A stretch of DNA of 64,000 nt from Cohnella faecalis. Lineage in GTDB: Bacteria; Bacillota; Bacilli; Paenibacillales; Paenibacillaceae. Where the stretch lies: positions 1 to 64,000 of the forward strand of contig NZ_QXJM01000015.1 in assembly GCF_003570905.1 (NCBI RefSeq), given 5' to 3'. Made by a program: the position numbers and the translations under genes. This document shows, one piece after another, positions 1 to 11,877 of this stretch; the first letter of the stretch is position 1; each line of letters opens with the position of its first letter. Under the pieces are notes generated by a model. It was not told the origin of the DNA, ran no database searches, and saw nothing but the letters and a program-made list of their open reading frames with translations.

Positions 1-215
1 CAATTTTTACAACGCTCTCGTGTCGGCGGTTGAATACGGCGTTCAGGACAAAATTCTGTTCGGCTCCGATTATCCCTTCTTCACAACGGGCAAAATGATC
101 GATTCGTTGCGAGCGATTAACCATCTAGCGAAGGAACGAATCTTCCTCGCGTGCCTGAAGAGTTCGTCGAAGCTATTATTCATAGGGATACTCCGGCATT
201 CTCGGGCTGGCATAA
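1..215 (+). pseudogene. Amidohydrolase 3' fragment (left-arm copy)
   Basis: This is the last part of the amidohydrolase encoded intact at 12723-11878, present here in mirror orientation and cut by the window edge. The FGSDYPF active-site segment is readable, but one G is missing near 131, so the frame breaks before the natural stop at 213-215. It is part of the palindrome and probably not a separate genomic gene. Confidence 0.8.
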
Positions 216-245
216 CGCGTCGGACATCAGAGGGGGAACACAGCC

Positions 246-2010
246 ATGGGCGAACAAAAACGGGCAAGCGACGCAATCGCAGACAGTGCGAGCGCAGGCA
301 AGCTGAAGAGCGAGGCTTATTTTCAGGAAAAGGATTTGTGGGGATTCATTCACGATCGTTCACGAAATCGATGGGCTATACGGAAGAGGACATCCGAAAA
401 CCGGTCATCGGCATTTGCAACACGTTCAGCGAGCTGAACAAATGCCATTCGCACTTTAACGAGCTGGTCGACTACGTCAAGCGAGGCGTCTGGCAGGCGG
501 GCGGAGTGCCGATGGAGTTCCCGACCATCTCGATTGGCGAGCCCTACGTCAAGCCGACGACGATGCTTCTTCGCAATCTGATGGCGATGGACACCGAGAA
601 GAGATGATGAAGGCGCACCCGATCGACGGCGTCGTGCTGATCGGCGGCTGCGACAAGACGGTTCCCGCCCAGCTCATGGCGGCGGCGAGCGCGAACATCC
701 CGGCGATTGTGCTGACGGGAGGGCCGATGCTGAACGGCCGTCTCGGCGGCCGCAGCCTCGGCGCATGCACCGACTGTTACGGCTTCACGCTTGAGCACAA
801 GGCCGGCAACATCACGGACGAGGAGCTGGCGGTAGCGGAGAACGCTATCTGCCGAAGCGACGGGCATTGCATGGTGATGGGGACGGCGAGCACGATGGCG
901 TCGATTGCGGAAGCGATCGGCATGGCGCTGCCGGGGTGGCGCGGCCATTCCCGCGCCGGACAGCCGCCGCAGGCATATGTCCGAGAATACCGGTAAGCAG
1001 ATCGTCGAGCTTGTCCGCCACAATATTCGCCCGCGCGACATAATGACCCGCGAAGCGATCGAGAACGCGATTACCGTTACGATGGCGAGCGGCGGCTCGA
1101 CGAACGCGATCATTCATCTCGTCGCGATCTCACAACGGCTCGGCATGAAACTGCCGCTAGAAACGTTCGATGCAATTAGCGCGAAGACACCGTTCATCTT
1201 AACCTTCGCCCGTCGGGCCAATACCAGATGGAGGAATATTTCGAGGCGGGCGGCGTTCCCGCGCTAATGAAGGAGCTGGAGCCACTTCTTCACGGGGAAT
1301 GCCTGACGGTAACGGGACGCACGGTGTCCGAAAATTTGCAGCATGCTCGCACGTACCTTCGGGACGTTATCCGCACGATGGAGGAGCCGCTCGACAGTCA
1401 AGGCGGCATCGCCGTTCTTCGCGGCAATCTTGCGCCGGACGGAGCGCTCATTAAGCAAACGGCCGTCTCCGCCCATTTGAAGAAGCATACGGGACGCGCA
1501 GTTGTGTTTGAGAGCCCGGCCGATTTGAATGCCCGCATCGACGATCCGGAGCTGGACGTAGACGAGAACAGCGTGCTCGTCCTGAAAAACGCCGGGCCGA
1601 AGGGAGCACCGGCGATGCCGGAAATCGGGCAAATTCCGATTCCGCAGAAGTTGCTCAAAAAAGGCGTCCGCGACATGGTTCGTATCTCCGACGCTCGGAT
1701 CAGCGGCACCTCTTACGGAGCTTTGATCGTACATGCCGCTCCAGAGGCGGCGGTCGGCGGGACGCTTGCCCTCGTGCGGGACGGCGACGAAATCGAGCTG
1801 GATATCGCAGAGCGACGGCTTGTGCTGCGCGTATCCGACGAGGAGCTCGCCGAGCGGCGCAAGTCGTGGAAGCCGCCGGAGCCGCACTACGACCGGGGCT
1901 ACGGCTTGCTGTTCCACGAGCGGGTGCTGCAAGCGAACCTCGGCTGCGATTTCGATTTCCTGCTTCCGCCCGAGCTTCGCAAGGAATACAAGGAAAGGAT
2001 AGAAGATTGA
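246..2010 (+). pseudogene. IlvD/Edd dehydratase, frameshifted left-arm copy
   Basis: This mirrors the intact dehydratase at 11847-10084. Compared with that copy it has a lost C near 351, two extra bases near 599, an extra G near 935 and a lost A near 1200, so the protein falls into several reading frames. The last 260 codons (1228-2010) are intact. The stop overlaps the next start by one base, as in the other arm. The lesions are typical of raw long-read errors rather than gene decay. Confidence 0.85.
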
Positions 2011-3211
2011 TGCGCATTAGCAAAGAGGAAATCATGGACGCGGCGAAAAAGCTGGAGCCCCGGCTGATCGCTTTTCGCCGCGATCTTCACGAGAATCCCG
2101 AGCTTAGTCTCGAAGAGACGGAGACGGCGGCGAAGGTAGCCGCCTTTTTGCGCTCTATCGGACTTTCGCCGAAGCTGGAAGTAGGGGGCCATGGTGTCAT
2201 AGCCGATGTTGTCGGCTCAACGCCCGGCCCGACGATCGCGCTGCGTGCGGACATGGACGCCCTTCCGATCATGGAAGAAACCGGCTTGCCGTTCGCATCC
2301 AATCGTCCGGGTATTATGCATGCGTGCGGGCACGACGCCCATACGGCGATTGTTCTCGGAGCCGCCTCCATACTGGTCGAACGGAAGGAGCGGCTGGCGG
2401 GTACGGTTCGATTGCTTTTTCAAGGCGCCGAGGAAATCAACGCAGGAGCGAAAGCGATGATCCGGGACGGCGCGCTTGACGGCGTGGACGAAATCTACGG
2501 CTTGCATAATTTGCCGACTCTTGCCGTCGGAATGGCCGCGACTCGCAAGGGCCGCTGATGGGTTCCGTCGACCGCATCGAATTAACGCTCGAAGGGCGCG
2601 GAGCGCATGGAGCTATCCCCGATCAAGGAGCCGATCCGATCGTAGCCGCAGCTGCCGTTATATCCGGATTGCAGACCATTGTTAGCCGTGAAGTATCGCC
2701 ATTCTCGCCGGTCGTCGTAACGATTGGCAGCATCCATGCCGGGCAAGCGAACAATGTGATTCCCCATCGGGCCGAGATGACGGGGACGGTTCGCGCGTTC
2801 GATCCGGCCGTGCGGCGGCAGCTGCCCGATCGTCTTCGGCGCATCGCCGTTCGAATAGCCGAAGCCCATCGCTGCGAGGCCGAACTTCGCTATATCGAGC
2901 AAGTGCCGGTTCTCGTCAGCGAGGACGGCTGTTTGGCGCATGCGCAGCGAACGATCGATTGGCTGCTGGGCGCCGAACGGCATGCCGAGGCGGCGCCTAC
3001 GCTTGCGGGAGAAGATTTTTCAGTCTATCTGGAGAGCGTTCCGGGCTGCTTCTTCTGGCTCGGCTCGGGACCGTCCGACCGTGCGGAGGACGCCTACGGA
3101 CTGCATCATCCGAAGTTCGATATACAAGAAGAAGCTTTGGCCGTCGGCTCCGCCGCGCTGGCTTCCATCGCTTTGCTGCGCGGGCAATCCAACCATTCGC
3201 TATTGCTTTAG
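2010..3211 (+). pseudogene. M20 amidohydrolase, frameshifted left-arm copy
   Basis: This is the mirror copy of the intact gene at 10084-8882. The HACGHDAH metal-binding segment and the GAEE segment are readable. One C is missing from a CCC run near 2553, which ends the first frame at about residue 182; the remainder continues from a second frame beginning at 2558. Part of the fold-back arm, probably not a second gene. Confidence 0.85.
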
Positions 3212-3289
3212 CGTTCTCCGGCATAAAAATCGTTCAATCCGAACAAAATACGCGTGTTGCAATTTTTTCCATGAGGGATGTGACGCGCG

Positions 3290-4383
3290 TTGTCGGATTC
3301 GAACGGTAAAATCAATTTTTTTCAAGCCTGCTTGATTCTGATGCTTATGAACGGATTGGCGAATCACGTTATCGTCAATCCGATGATTCTCGACGCTTCC
3401 GGCCGCGACGCTTGGCTGTCCGTTCTGTGCGCGGGAACAGTGCTGATGCTATGGTTCATTCTGTTGACATGGCTCATGAAGCGATCGGGTCAACAGAAGC
3501 TTCAGCCCTGGCTGGCCAGCAAAACCCGCCCCGCCATTTCCTGGCTGCTTGTTTTGCCGATTTGCGTTCAGCTCTACTTAATCGGTGGAATGACGGTTGC
3601 CCATACCGCCATCTGGACGCTCACGAATTATTTGCCCAACACCCCGAAGCTTTTGCTCGTTGTCGCTATAACTTTGATTTGCGCTCTCTCCGCCATTTGG
3701 GGGATTCGGATTCTTGCCGTCACTTCGGCTATTTTGCTTCCATTCGTCATCGCGCTCGGATATTTCGTCAGCACTTCCAACTTGCCGCAAAAGAATTTCG
3801 AGCTGCTAAAGCCGATAGCCGAGCACGGATGGCCGCCCATCGTCGACGGTATGGTCTACGCGGGGGGCGGGTTCGTCGAGCTGATCGTGTTTCTCGTTAT
3901 GCAGCACCGCCTGTCGACCAAAATATCCGTATGGAAAATGCTCGTTTTTGCCGCAATCTCCACCTATATTATGATCGGTCCGTCATCGGCGCGATTACGG
4001 AATTCGGCCCCGTTGAAGCGGCGAAGCAGATGGAATCGCCCTATGAGCAATGGAGGCTTGTCAAGCTTGGCAGTTACGTGGAGCACGTCGACTTTTTTTC
4101 GATCTACCAATGGCTGTCTGGAGCGATCGTACGAGTCGGCTTGTCGGTGTTTCTGCTGGTCGATATGCTGCCGATTCGTCAAGCTCGCGCCCGTAACTGG
4201 CTGATCATTGCCATTATTTTCAGCTTCGTGATCATTTCCATGATACCCGTCAATGAGTACACGTTTTATTTGTGGATGTACGAATACTATTTTCCGATAT
4301 CGCTCCTGGTTGTTATGTCCGTTTTCTTCGTCTGGCTGTTCATTTCGTTGCTTGGCAGACCGGCCAAGAAGGAAGCGGCATGA
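3290..4383 (+). pseudogene. Germinant receptor permease GerB, frameshifted left-arm copy
   Basis: This mirrors 8803-7710 and starts with the same TTG. One C is lost from a CCC run near 3977, shifting the frame two thirds of the way through. Its 3' end is correct (ending in residues PAKKEAA) whereas the right-arm copy is shifted there, so the two arms together give the true protein of about 364 residues. The stop overlaps the gerA start by four bases (ATGA). Confidence 0.85.
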
Positions 4384-5859
4384 GCGAGGCCCGTTCGAAA
4401 GAGGAGCCGAAATGGTCGGAAGATAGAGTCCGGGAGCTATTTCGAAATTCGGCCGACGTCATTGTTCAAAAATGTCAAATCGGCGACGATTCTTCAACCG
4501 ATATTGTGCTTGCTTACAGCGACGGACTATGCGACAGCTCCCAAATCGGACTCGTCGTACTTCCGGGACTAAGCAAGCTGGTCAGCGAGAAAGGGACGTT
4601 GGACGACGATTCCGTATGGATGGCCGGCAAGCTTCCCCTGGTGACTTTTGACGAAACGCCAACTTCCGGACAATTGAGCGAGAGCGTCTTTCAAGGCGAT
4701 CTGCTCATTTTCATTCTGCAATCCGGTACGGCATATCGGCTTAGCATAGGCAACCTCCCGCGTCGCTCACCTTCGGATCCAACACCGAAATTTCGATTAA
4801 GGGACCAAAGACGGCTTTGTGGAGGACATCGTCGTTAATGTGGCTCTGATTCGCAAGCGGATACGGAGCAGCGATCTGTGCAACGAAAGCTTCACGATAG
4901 GCAGAAGAACGAAGACGAGGATATCGCTTCTTTACTTTCACGACATTATTTCCCCTGACGTGTTGAAGGAGGTAAAAAGGCGCTTATCCCAAATAGACAT
5001 CGACGGCATCTACGGCTCAGGCCAAATCGAAGAAATGATAGCGGATTCGAAGTATTCGATGTTTCCGCTGTTCGCATCGACGGGAAGGCCCGATTACACG
5101 GTGAACAGCTTGCTGGCAGGCCGCTTCGTTCTCATCGTGGACGGAAGCCCGCTGGCGCTGATCGGTCCCGCGGAGCTGTCGCTCATTCTGAAATCGCCCG
5201 AAGACATTCATTTTAATTACGCTTACGTATCTTTCGCCGGGTCGTAAGGGGGGCAAGCTTGTTCATATCCTTTTTCCTTCCCGGGATTTGGGTCGCCCTC
5301 TTGGCATTTCACCAGGATCAAATCCCATTCCGGCTCATGGCTACAATTTCCGTCGCGCGTTTTGGGTCTGCCCATGTCGGTGCAAATGGAAATGTTTCTG
5401 CTGCTCATGCTGCTTGAAGTGTTCCGCGAAGCGGGAGTGGCGGCTGCCAAGCTCCATCGGTCAGACGCTAACGTCGATCGGCGGTCTGATTATCGCGATG
5501 CCGCAATCCGCGCGGGACTTGTCTCCCCGTCGATCGTCGTGGTCGGAGCAATAACGGCCGTATCGGGTGTTACGCTGGTCAATCAGTCGCTGAGCACCAT
5601 CATTAGCATTTTGAGGCTGTTCTTTTTCGCGATGGGAGCTTTTCTGGGCATGTTCGGTATCATACTGGGCATGATCGTGCTCGCCGCTTATTTGTCCCGG
5701 CTTCAATCGTTCGGGGTTGCATATATGGGGGCGCTGTCTCCTCCGCGATTCAACTCGATGCTGCGTTCTTATTTGCGCGTGCCTTGGCAATTCATGAAAA
5801 AAAGGCCGTTGTTTTTGAAGCCGGGCGACTCCGATCATCAGGGAGATGAGAAGGAATGA
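4380..5859 (+). pseudogene. Germinant receptor GerA, frameshifted left-arm copy
   Basis: This mirrors 7713-6194. The start ATG overlaps the gerB stop. One A is missing near 4780 relative to the other arm and further indels lie near 5243-5360 and 5440-5510. The C-terminal membrane region is best preserved in this arm (5362-5859), including the long hydrophobic run LFFFAMGAFLGMFGIILGM. Neither arm has an intact gene, but combining both gives a GerA-family protein of about 490 residues. Confidence 0.8.
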
Positions 5860-6060
5860 GGAGGTTGCGATTAATCGTCGGGGCGAGCCTGCTTCTTCTA
5901 GCCATACTCCCCGGCTGCTGGAATTCCAAAGACGTTCAAAATCTAGCTTACGTTACGGCAATCGGATCGATTACTCGGAAGATCAGTATCATATGTACAT
6001 GCAAGTGCTTAATTTCACTAATGTCGCCAAAACCGAGAACGCAGAGCTAGGCAAGTCCAT
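5856..6060 (+). CDS. GerC-family germination lipoprotein, 5' part, cut by the fold
   Basis: The ATG at 5856 overlaps the gerA stop (ATGA). The product starts MRRLRLIVGASLLLL and has a lipobox-like LPGCWN, the usual beginning of GerAC lipoproteins, which are exported and lipid-anchored as the third receptor subunit. An indel near 5965 shifts the frame, but the downstream frame (QYHMYMQVLNFTNVAKTEN) is the normal continuation. It includes the loop 5993-6060, so the loop is real gerC sequence. The gene stops at the fold point with most of it missing. Confidence 0.75.
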
Positions 6061-6197
6061 ATGATAATGATCTTCCGAGTAAACGATCCCGATTGCCGTG
6101 TAAGGCTAGTTTTTGAAACGTCTTTTGGAATTCCAGCAGCCGGGGAGTATGGCTAGAAGAAGCAGGCTCGCCCCGACGATTAATCGCACCTCCTCAT
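6061..6197 (-). CDS. GerC-family lipoprotein, 5' part, right-arm copy
   Basis: Start of gerC read in its natural direction after gerA; the ATG at 6197 overlaps the gerA stop. A missing G after the start region and other indels break the frame relative to the left-arm copy. Sequence is lost at the fold after about 45 codons. It shows that the true contig ends, or coverage collapses, inside gerC. Confidence 0.7.
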
Positions 6198-7713
6198 TCT
6201 TCTCATCTCCCTGATGATGCGGAGTCGCCCGGCTTCAAAAAAATAAGGACTTTTTTTCATGAATTGGCCAAGGCACGATCGCAAATAAACACGCAGCATC
6301 GAGTTGAATTCGGGAGGGAGATGGCCCCCAGGCATTCCTGATAAAAAAAGGCTTTTTTTTTCAAATAATAATATATGCAACCCGAACGATTGAAGCGGGA
6401 CAAATAAGCGGCGAGCACGATCATGCCCAGTATGATACCGAACATGCCCAGAAAAGCTCCCATCGCGAAAAAGAACAGCCTCAAAATGCTAATGATGGTG
6501 CTCAGCGACTGATTGACCAGCGTAACACCCGATACGGCCGTTATTGCTCCGACCACGACGATCGACGGGGAGACAAGTCCGCGCGGATTGCGGCATCGCC
6601 GATAATCAGACCGCCGATCGACGTTAGCGTCTGACCGATGGAGCTTGGCAGCCGCACTCCGCTTCGCGGAACACTTCAAGCAGCATGAGCAGCAGAAACA
6701 TTTCCATTTGCACGACATGGGCAGACCCAAACGCGCGACGGAAATTGTAGCCATGAGCCGGAATGGGATTTTGATCCTGGTGAAATGCCAAGAGGGCGAC
6801 CAAATCCCGGGAAGGAAAAGGGATATGAACAAGCTTGCCCCCTTACGACCCGGGCGAAAGATACGTAAGCGTAATTAAAATGAATGTCTTCGGGCGATTT
6901 CAGAATGAGCGACAGCTCCGCGGGACCGATCAGCGCCAGCGGGCTTCCGTCCACGATGAGAACGAAGCGGCCTGCCAGCAAGCTGTTCACCGTGTAATCG
7001 GGCCTTCCCGTCGATGCGAACAGCGGAAACATCGAATACTTCGAATCCGCTATCATTTCTTCGATTTGGCCTGAGCCGTAGATGCCGTCGATGTCTATTT
7101 GGGATAAGCGCCTTTTTACCTCCTTCAACACGTCAGGGGAAATAATGTCGTGAAAGTAAAGAAGCGATATCCTCGTCTTCGTTCTTCTGCCTATCGTGAA
7201 GCTTTCGTTGCACAGATCGCTGCTCCGTATCCGCTTGCGAATCAGAGCCACATTAACGACGATGTCCTCCACAAAGCCGTCTTTGGGTCCCTTAATCGAA
7301 ATTTCGGTGTTGGATTCCGAAGGTGAGCGACGCGGGAGGTTGCCTATGCTAAGCCGATATGCCGTACCGGATTGCAGAATGAAAATGAGCAGATCGCCTT
7401 GAAAGACGCTCTCGCTCAATTGTCCGGAAGTTGGCGTTTCGTCAAAAGTCACCAGGGGAAGCTTGCCGGCCATCCATACGGAATCGTCGTCCAACGTCCC
7501 TTTCTCGCTGACCAGCTTGCTTAGTCCCGGAAGTACGACGAGTCCGATTTGGGAGCTGTCGCATAGTCCGTCGCTGTAAGCAAGCACAATATCGGTTGAA
7601 GAATCGTCGCCGATTTGACATTTTTGAACAATGACGTCGGCCGAATTTCGAAATAGCTCCCGGACTCTATCTTCCGACCATTTCGGCTCCTCTTTCGAAC
7701 GGGCCTCGCTCAT
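6194..7713 (-). CDS. Spore germination receptor GerA subunit (frame broken by indels)
   Basis: GerA-family proteins are the large membrane subunit of germinant receptors in the spore inner membrane. The start ATG at 7713 overlaps the gerB stop by four bases. The N-terminal soluble domain is intact to about residue 285, with the family segment ending in PAELSLILKSPEDIHFNYAYVSF. From about 6850 down to 6200 several single-base differences split the membrane domain into frames at 6832-6257 and 6380-6180. The loss of quality increases toward the fold point at 6061, matching falling read coverage. The operon order is B-A-C. Confidence 0.85.
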
Positions 7714-8803
7714 GCCGCTTCCTTCTTGGCCGGTCTGCCAAGCAACGAAATGAACAGCCAGACGAAGAAAACGGACATAACAACCAGGAGCGATATCGGA
7801 AAATAGTATTCGTACATCCACAAATAAAACGTGTACTCATTGACGGTATCATGGAAATGATCACGAAGCTGAAAATAATGGCAATGATCAGCCAGTTACG
7901 GGCGCGAGCTTGACGAATCGGCAGCATATCGACCAGCAGAAACACCGACAAGCCGACTCGTACGATCGCTCCAGACAGCCATTGGTAGATCGAAAAAAAG
8001 TCGACGTGCTCCACGTAACTGCCAAGCTTGACAAGCCTCCATTGCTCATAGGGCGATTCCATCTGCTTCGCCGCTTCAACGGGGCCGAATTCCGTAATCG
8101 CGCCGATGACGGGACCGATCATAATATAGGTGGAGATTGCGGCAAAAACGAGCATTTTCCATACGGATATTTTGGTCGACAGGCGGTGCTGCATAACGAG
8201 AAACACGATCAGCTCGACGAACCCGCCCCCCGCGTAGACCATACCGTCGACGATGGGCGGCCATCCGTGCTCGGCTATCGGCTTTAGCAGCTCGAAATTC
8301 TTTTGCGGCAAGTTGGAAGTGCTGACGAAATATCCGAGCGCGATGACGAATGGAAGCAAAATAGCCGAAGTGACGGCAAGAATCCGAATCCCCCAAATGG
8401 CGGAGAGAGCGCAAATCAAAGTTATAGCGACAACGAGCAAAAGCTTCGGGGTGTTGGGCAAATAATTCGTGAGCGTCCAGATGGCGGTATGGGCAACCGT
8501 CATTCCACCGATTAAGTAGAGCTGAACGCAAATCGGCAAAACAAGCAGCCAGGAAATGGCGGGGCGGGTTTTGCTGGCCAGCCAGGGCTGAAGCTTCTGT
8601 TGACCCGATCGCTTCATGAGCCATGTCAACAGAATGAACCATAGCATCAGCACTGTTCCCGCGCACAGAACGGACAGCCAAGCGTCGCGGCCGGAAGCGT
8701 CGAGAATCATCGGATTGACGATAACGTGATTCGCCAATCCGTTCATAAGCATCAGAATCAAGCAGGCTTGAAAAAAATTGATTTTACCGTTCGAATCCGA
8801 CAA
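7710..8803 (-). CDS. Spore germination receptor GerB subunit (permease-like)
   Basis: This is an integral membrane subunit of the germinant receptor, of the endospore germination permease family (APC-like, about ten helices). It begins with TTG at 8803, preceded by GAGGG, and opens MSDSNGKINFFQACLILMLM. A G is missing near 7844, so the last about 45 residues are read in the wrong frame in this arm; the left arm shows the proper end and a stop overlapping gerA. It lies 78 nt after the M20 gene. The germinant is not predictable. Confidence 0.88.
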
Positions 8804-8881
8804 CGCGCGTCACATCCCTCATGGAAAAAATTGCAACACGCGTATTTTGTTCGGATTGAACGATTTTTATGCCGGAGAACG

Positions 8882-10084
8882 CTAAAGCAATAGCGAATGG
8901 TTGGATTGCCCGCGCAGCAAAGCGATGGAAGCCAGCGCGGCGGAGCCGACGGCCAAAGCTTCTTCTTGTATATCGAACTTCGGATGATGCAGTCCGTAGG
9001 CGTCCTCCGCACGGTCGGACGGTCCCGAGCCGAGCCAGAAGAAGCAGCCCGGAACGCTCTCCAGATAGACTGAAAAATCTTCTCCCGCAAGCGTAGGCGC
9101 CGCCTCGGCATGCCGTTCGGCGCCCAGCAGCCAATCGATCGTTCGCTGCGCATGCGCCAAACAGCCGTCCTCGCTGACGAGAACCGGCACTTGCTCGATA
9201 TAGCGAAGTTCGGCCTCGCAGCGATGGGCTTCGGCTATTCGAACGGCGATGCGCCGAAGACGATCGGGCAGCTGCCGCCGCACGGCCGGATCGAACGCGC
9301 GAACCGTCCCCGTCATCTCGGCCCGATGGGGAATCACATTGTTCGCTTGCCCGGCATGGATGCTGCCAATCGTTACGACGACCGGCGAGAATGGCGATAC
9401 TTCACGGCTAACAATGGTCTGCAATCCGGATATAACGGCAGCTGCGGCTACGATCGGATCGGCTCCTTGATCGGGGATAGCTCCATGCGCTCCGCGCCCT
9501 TCGAGCGTTAATTCGATGCGGTCGACGGAACCCATCAGCGGGCCCTTGCGAGTCGCGGCCATTCCGACGGCAAGAGTCGGCAAATTATGCAAGCCGTAGA
9601 TTTCGTCCACGCCGTCAAGCGCGCCGTCCCGGATCATCGCTTTCGCTCCTGCGTTGATTTCCTCGGCGCCTTGAAAAAGCAATCGAACCGTACCCGCCAG
9701 CCGCTCCTTCCGTTCGACCAGTATGGAGGCGGCTCCGAGAACAATCGCCGTATGGGCGTCGTGCCCGCACGCATGCATAATACCCGGACGATTGGATGCG
9801 AACGGCAAGCCGGTTTCTTCCATGATCGGAAGGGCGTCCATGTCCGCACGCAGCGCGATCGTCGGGCCGGGCGTTGAGCCGACAACATCGGCTATGACAC
9901 CATGGCCCCCTACTTCCAGCTTCGGCGAAAGTCCGATAGAGCGCAAAAAGGCGGCTACCTTCGCCGCCGTCTCCGTCTCTTCGAGACTAAGCTCGGGATT
10001 CTCGTGAAGATCGCGGCGAAAAGCGATCAGCCGGGGCTCCAGCTTTTTCGCCGCGTCCATGATTTCCTCTTTGCTAATGCGCAT
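8882..10084 (-). CDS. M20D-family metal-dependent amidohydrolase
   Basis: This is a 400-residue protein of the amidohydrolase/IAA-amino acid hydrolase group, which removes acyl or amide groups from small substrates. Metal-binding segments HACGHDAH (about residue 98), GAEE (about 135) and the LHNLP segment are present, with a dimerisation domain in the middle. The upstream in-frame extension is rejected because the ATG at 10084 shares its A with the stop of the dehydratase (TGATG), implying coupled translation. The tight coupling suggests a role in the same catabolic pathway, for example deacylating an amide-linked substrate. The substrate is unknown. Confidence 0.9.
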   Translation of the reverse strand: MRISKEEIMDAAKKLEPRLIAFRRDLHENPELSLEETETAAKVAAFLRSIGLSPKLEVGGHGVIADVVGSTPGPTIALRADMDALPIMEETGLPFASNRPGIMHACGHDAHTAIVLGAASILVERKERLAGTVRLLFQGAEEINAGAKAMIRDGALDGVDEIYGLHNLPTLAVGMAATRKGPLMGSVDRIELTLEGRGAHGAIPDQGADPIVAAAAVISGLQTIVSREVSPFSPVVVTIGSIHAGQANNVIPHRAEMTGTVRAFDPAVRRQLPDRLRRIAVRIAEAHRCEAELRYIEQVPVLVSEDGCLAHAQRTIDWLLGAERHAEAAPTLAGEDFSVYLESVPGCFFWLGSGPSDRAEDAYGLHHPKFDIQEEALAVGSAALASIALLRGQSNHSLLL

Positions 10085-11847
10085 CAATCTTCTATCCTTT
10101 CCTTGTATTCCTTGCGAAGCTCGGGCGGAAGCAGGAAATCGAAATCGCAGCCGAGGTTCGCTTGCAGCACCCGCTCGTGGAACAGCAAGCCGTAGCCCCG
10201 GTCGTAGTGCGGCTCCGGCGGCTTCCACGACTTGCGCCGCTCGGCGAGCTCCTCGTCGGATACGCGCAGCACAAGCCGTCGCTCTGCGATATCCAGCTCG
10301 ATTTCGTCGCCGTCCCGCACGAGGGCAAGCGTCCCGCCGACCGCCGCCTCTGGAGCGGCATGTACGATCAAAGCTCCGTAAGAGGTGCCGCTGATCCGAG
10401 CGTCGGAGATACGAACCATGTCGCGGACGCCTTTTTTGAGCAACTTCTGCGGAATCGGAATTTGCCCGATTTCCGGCATCGCCGGTGCTCCCTTCGGCCC
10501 GGCGTTTTTCAGGACGAGCACGCTGTTCTCGTCTACGTCCAGCTCCGGATCGTCGATGCGGGCATTCAAATCGGCCGGGCTCTCAAACACAACTGCGCGT
10601 CCCGTATGCTTCTTCAAATGGGCGGAGACGGCCGTTTGCTTAATGAGCGCTCCGTCCGGCGCAAGATTGCCGCGAAGAACGGCGATGCCGCCTTGACTGT
10701 CGAGCGGCTCCTCCATCGTGCGGATAACGTCCCGAAGGTACGTGCGAGCATGCTGCAAATTTTCGGACACCGTGCGTCCCGTTACCGTCAGGCATTCCCC
10801 GTGAAGAAGTGGCTCCAGCTCCTTCATTAGCGCGGGAACGCCGCCCGCCTCGAAATATTCCTCCATCTGGTATTGGCCCGACGGGCGAAGGTTTAAGATG
10901 AACGGTGTCTTCGCGCTAATTGCATCGAACGTTTCTAGCGGCAGTTTCATGCCGAGCCGTTGTGAGATCGCGACGAGATGAATGATCGCGTTCGTCGAGC
11001 CGCCGCTCGCCATCGTAACGGTAATCGCGTTCTCGATCGCTTCGCGGGTCATTATGTCGCGCGGGCGAATATTGTGGCGGACAAGCTCGACGATCTGCTT
11101 ACCGGTATTCTCGGACATATGCCTGCGGCGGCTGTCCGGCGCGGGAATGGCCGCGCACCCCGGCAGCGCCATGCCGATCGCTTCCGCAATCGACGCCATC
11201 GTGCTCGCCGTCCCCATCACCATGCAATGCCCGTCGCTTCGGCAGATAGCGTTCTCCGCTACCGCCAGCTCCTCGTCCGTGATGTTGCCGGCCTTGTGCT
11301 CAAGCGTGAAGCCGTAACAGTCGGTGCATGCGCCGAGGCTGCGGCCGCCGAGACGGCCGTTCAGCATCGGCCCTCCCGTCAGCACAATCGCCGGGATGTT
11401 CGCGCTCGCCGCCGCCATGAGCTGGGCGGGAACCGTCTTGTCGCAGCCGCCGATCAGCACGACGCCGTCGATCGGGTGCGCCTTCATCATCTCTTCGGTG
11501 TCCATCGCCATCAGATTGCGAAGAAGCATCGTCGTCGGCTTGACGTAGGGCTCGCCAATCGAGATGGTCGGGAACTCCATCGGCACTCCGCCCGCCTGCC
11601 AGACGCCTCGCTTGACGTAGTCGACCAGCTCGTTAAAGTGCGAATGGCATTTGTTCAGCTCGCTGAACGTGTTGCAAATGCCGATGACCGGTTTTCGGAT
11701 GTCCTCTTCCGTATAGCCCATCGATTTCGTGAACGATCGGTGAATGAATCCCCACAAATCCTTTTCCTGAAAATAAGCCTCGCTCTTCAGCTTGCCTGCG
11801 CTCGCACTGTCTGCGATTGCGTCGCTTGCCCGTTTTTGTTCGCCCAT
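10084..11847 (-). CDS. IlvD/Edd-family dehydratase, sugar-acid type
   Basis: This 587-residue [Fe-S] dehydratase converts a sugar acid (or dihydroxy acid) to the 2-keto-3-deoxy acid. Cluster-ligand-type cysteines appear in GGCDKTVPAQL and GACTDCYG, and the segment GTASTMASIAEAIGMALPG is typical of the pentonate/hexonate dehydratases rather than of biosynthetic IlvD. The ATG at 11847 has AGGGGG nine bases upstream. It is sandwiched between an amidohydrolase (possible lactonase) and a coupled M20 enzyme, with a FAH-family enzyme upstream, so a catabolic sugar-acid role is more likely than valine synthesis. An intact copy exists only in this arm. Confidence 0.88.
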   Translation of the reverse strand: MGEQKRASDAIADSASAGKLKSEAYFQEKDLWGFIHRSFTKSMGYTEEDIRKPVIGICNTFSELNKCHSHFNELVDYVKRGVWQAGGVPMEFPTISIGEPYVKPTTMLLRNLMAMDTEEMMKAHPIDGVVLIGGCDKTVPAQLMAAASANIPAIVLTGGPMLNGRLGGRSLGACTDCYGFTLEHKAGNITDEELAVAENAICRSDGHCMVMGTASTMASIAEAIGMALPGCAAIPAPDSRRRHMSENTGKQIVELVRHNIRPRDIMTREAIENAITVTMASGGSTNAIIHLVAISQRLGMKLPLETFDAISAKTPFILNLRPSGQYQMEEYFEAGGVPALMKELEPLLHGECLTVTGRTVSENLQHARTYLRDVIRTMEEPLDSQGGIAVLRGNLAPDGALIKQTAVSAHLKKHTGRAVVFESPADLNARIDDPELDVDENSVLVLKNAGPKGAPAMPEIGQIPIPQKLLKKGVRDMVRISDARISGTSYGALIVHAAPEAAVGGTLALVRDGDEIELDIAERRLVLRVSDEELAERRKSWKPPEPHYDRGYGLLFHERVLQANLGCDFDFLLPPELRKEYKERIED

Positions 11848-11877
11848 GGCTGTGTTCCCCCTCTGATGTCCGACGCG

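Noticed and set aside
246..5859. Second set of dehydratase, M20 and ger genes as true paralogues
   Set aside because: They are mirror copies differing by random indels with no codon-level divergence, which fits a fold-back read rather than gene duplication.
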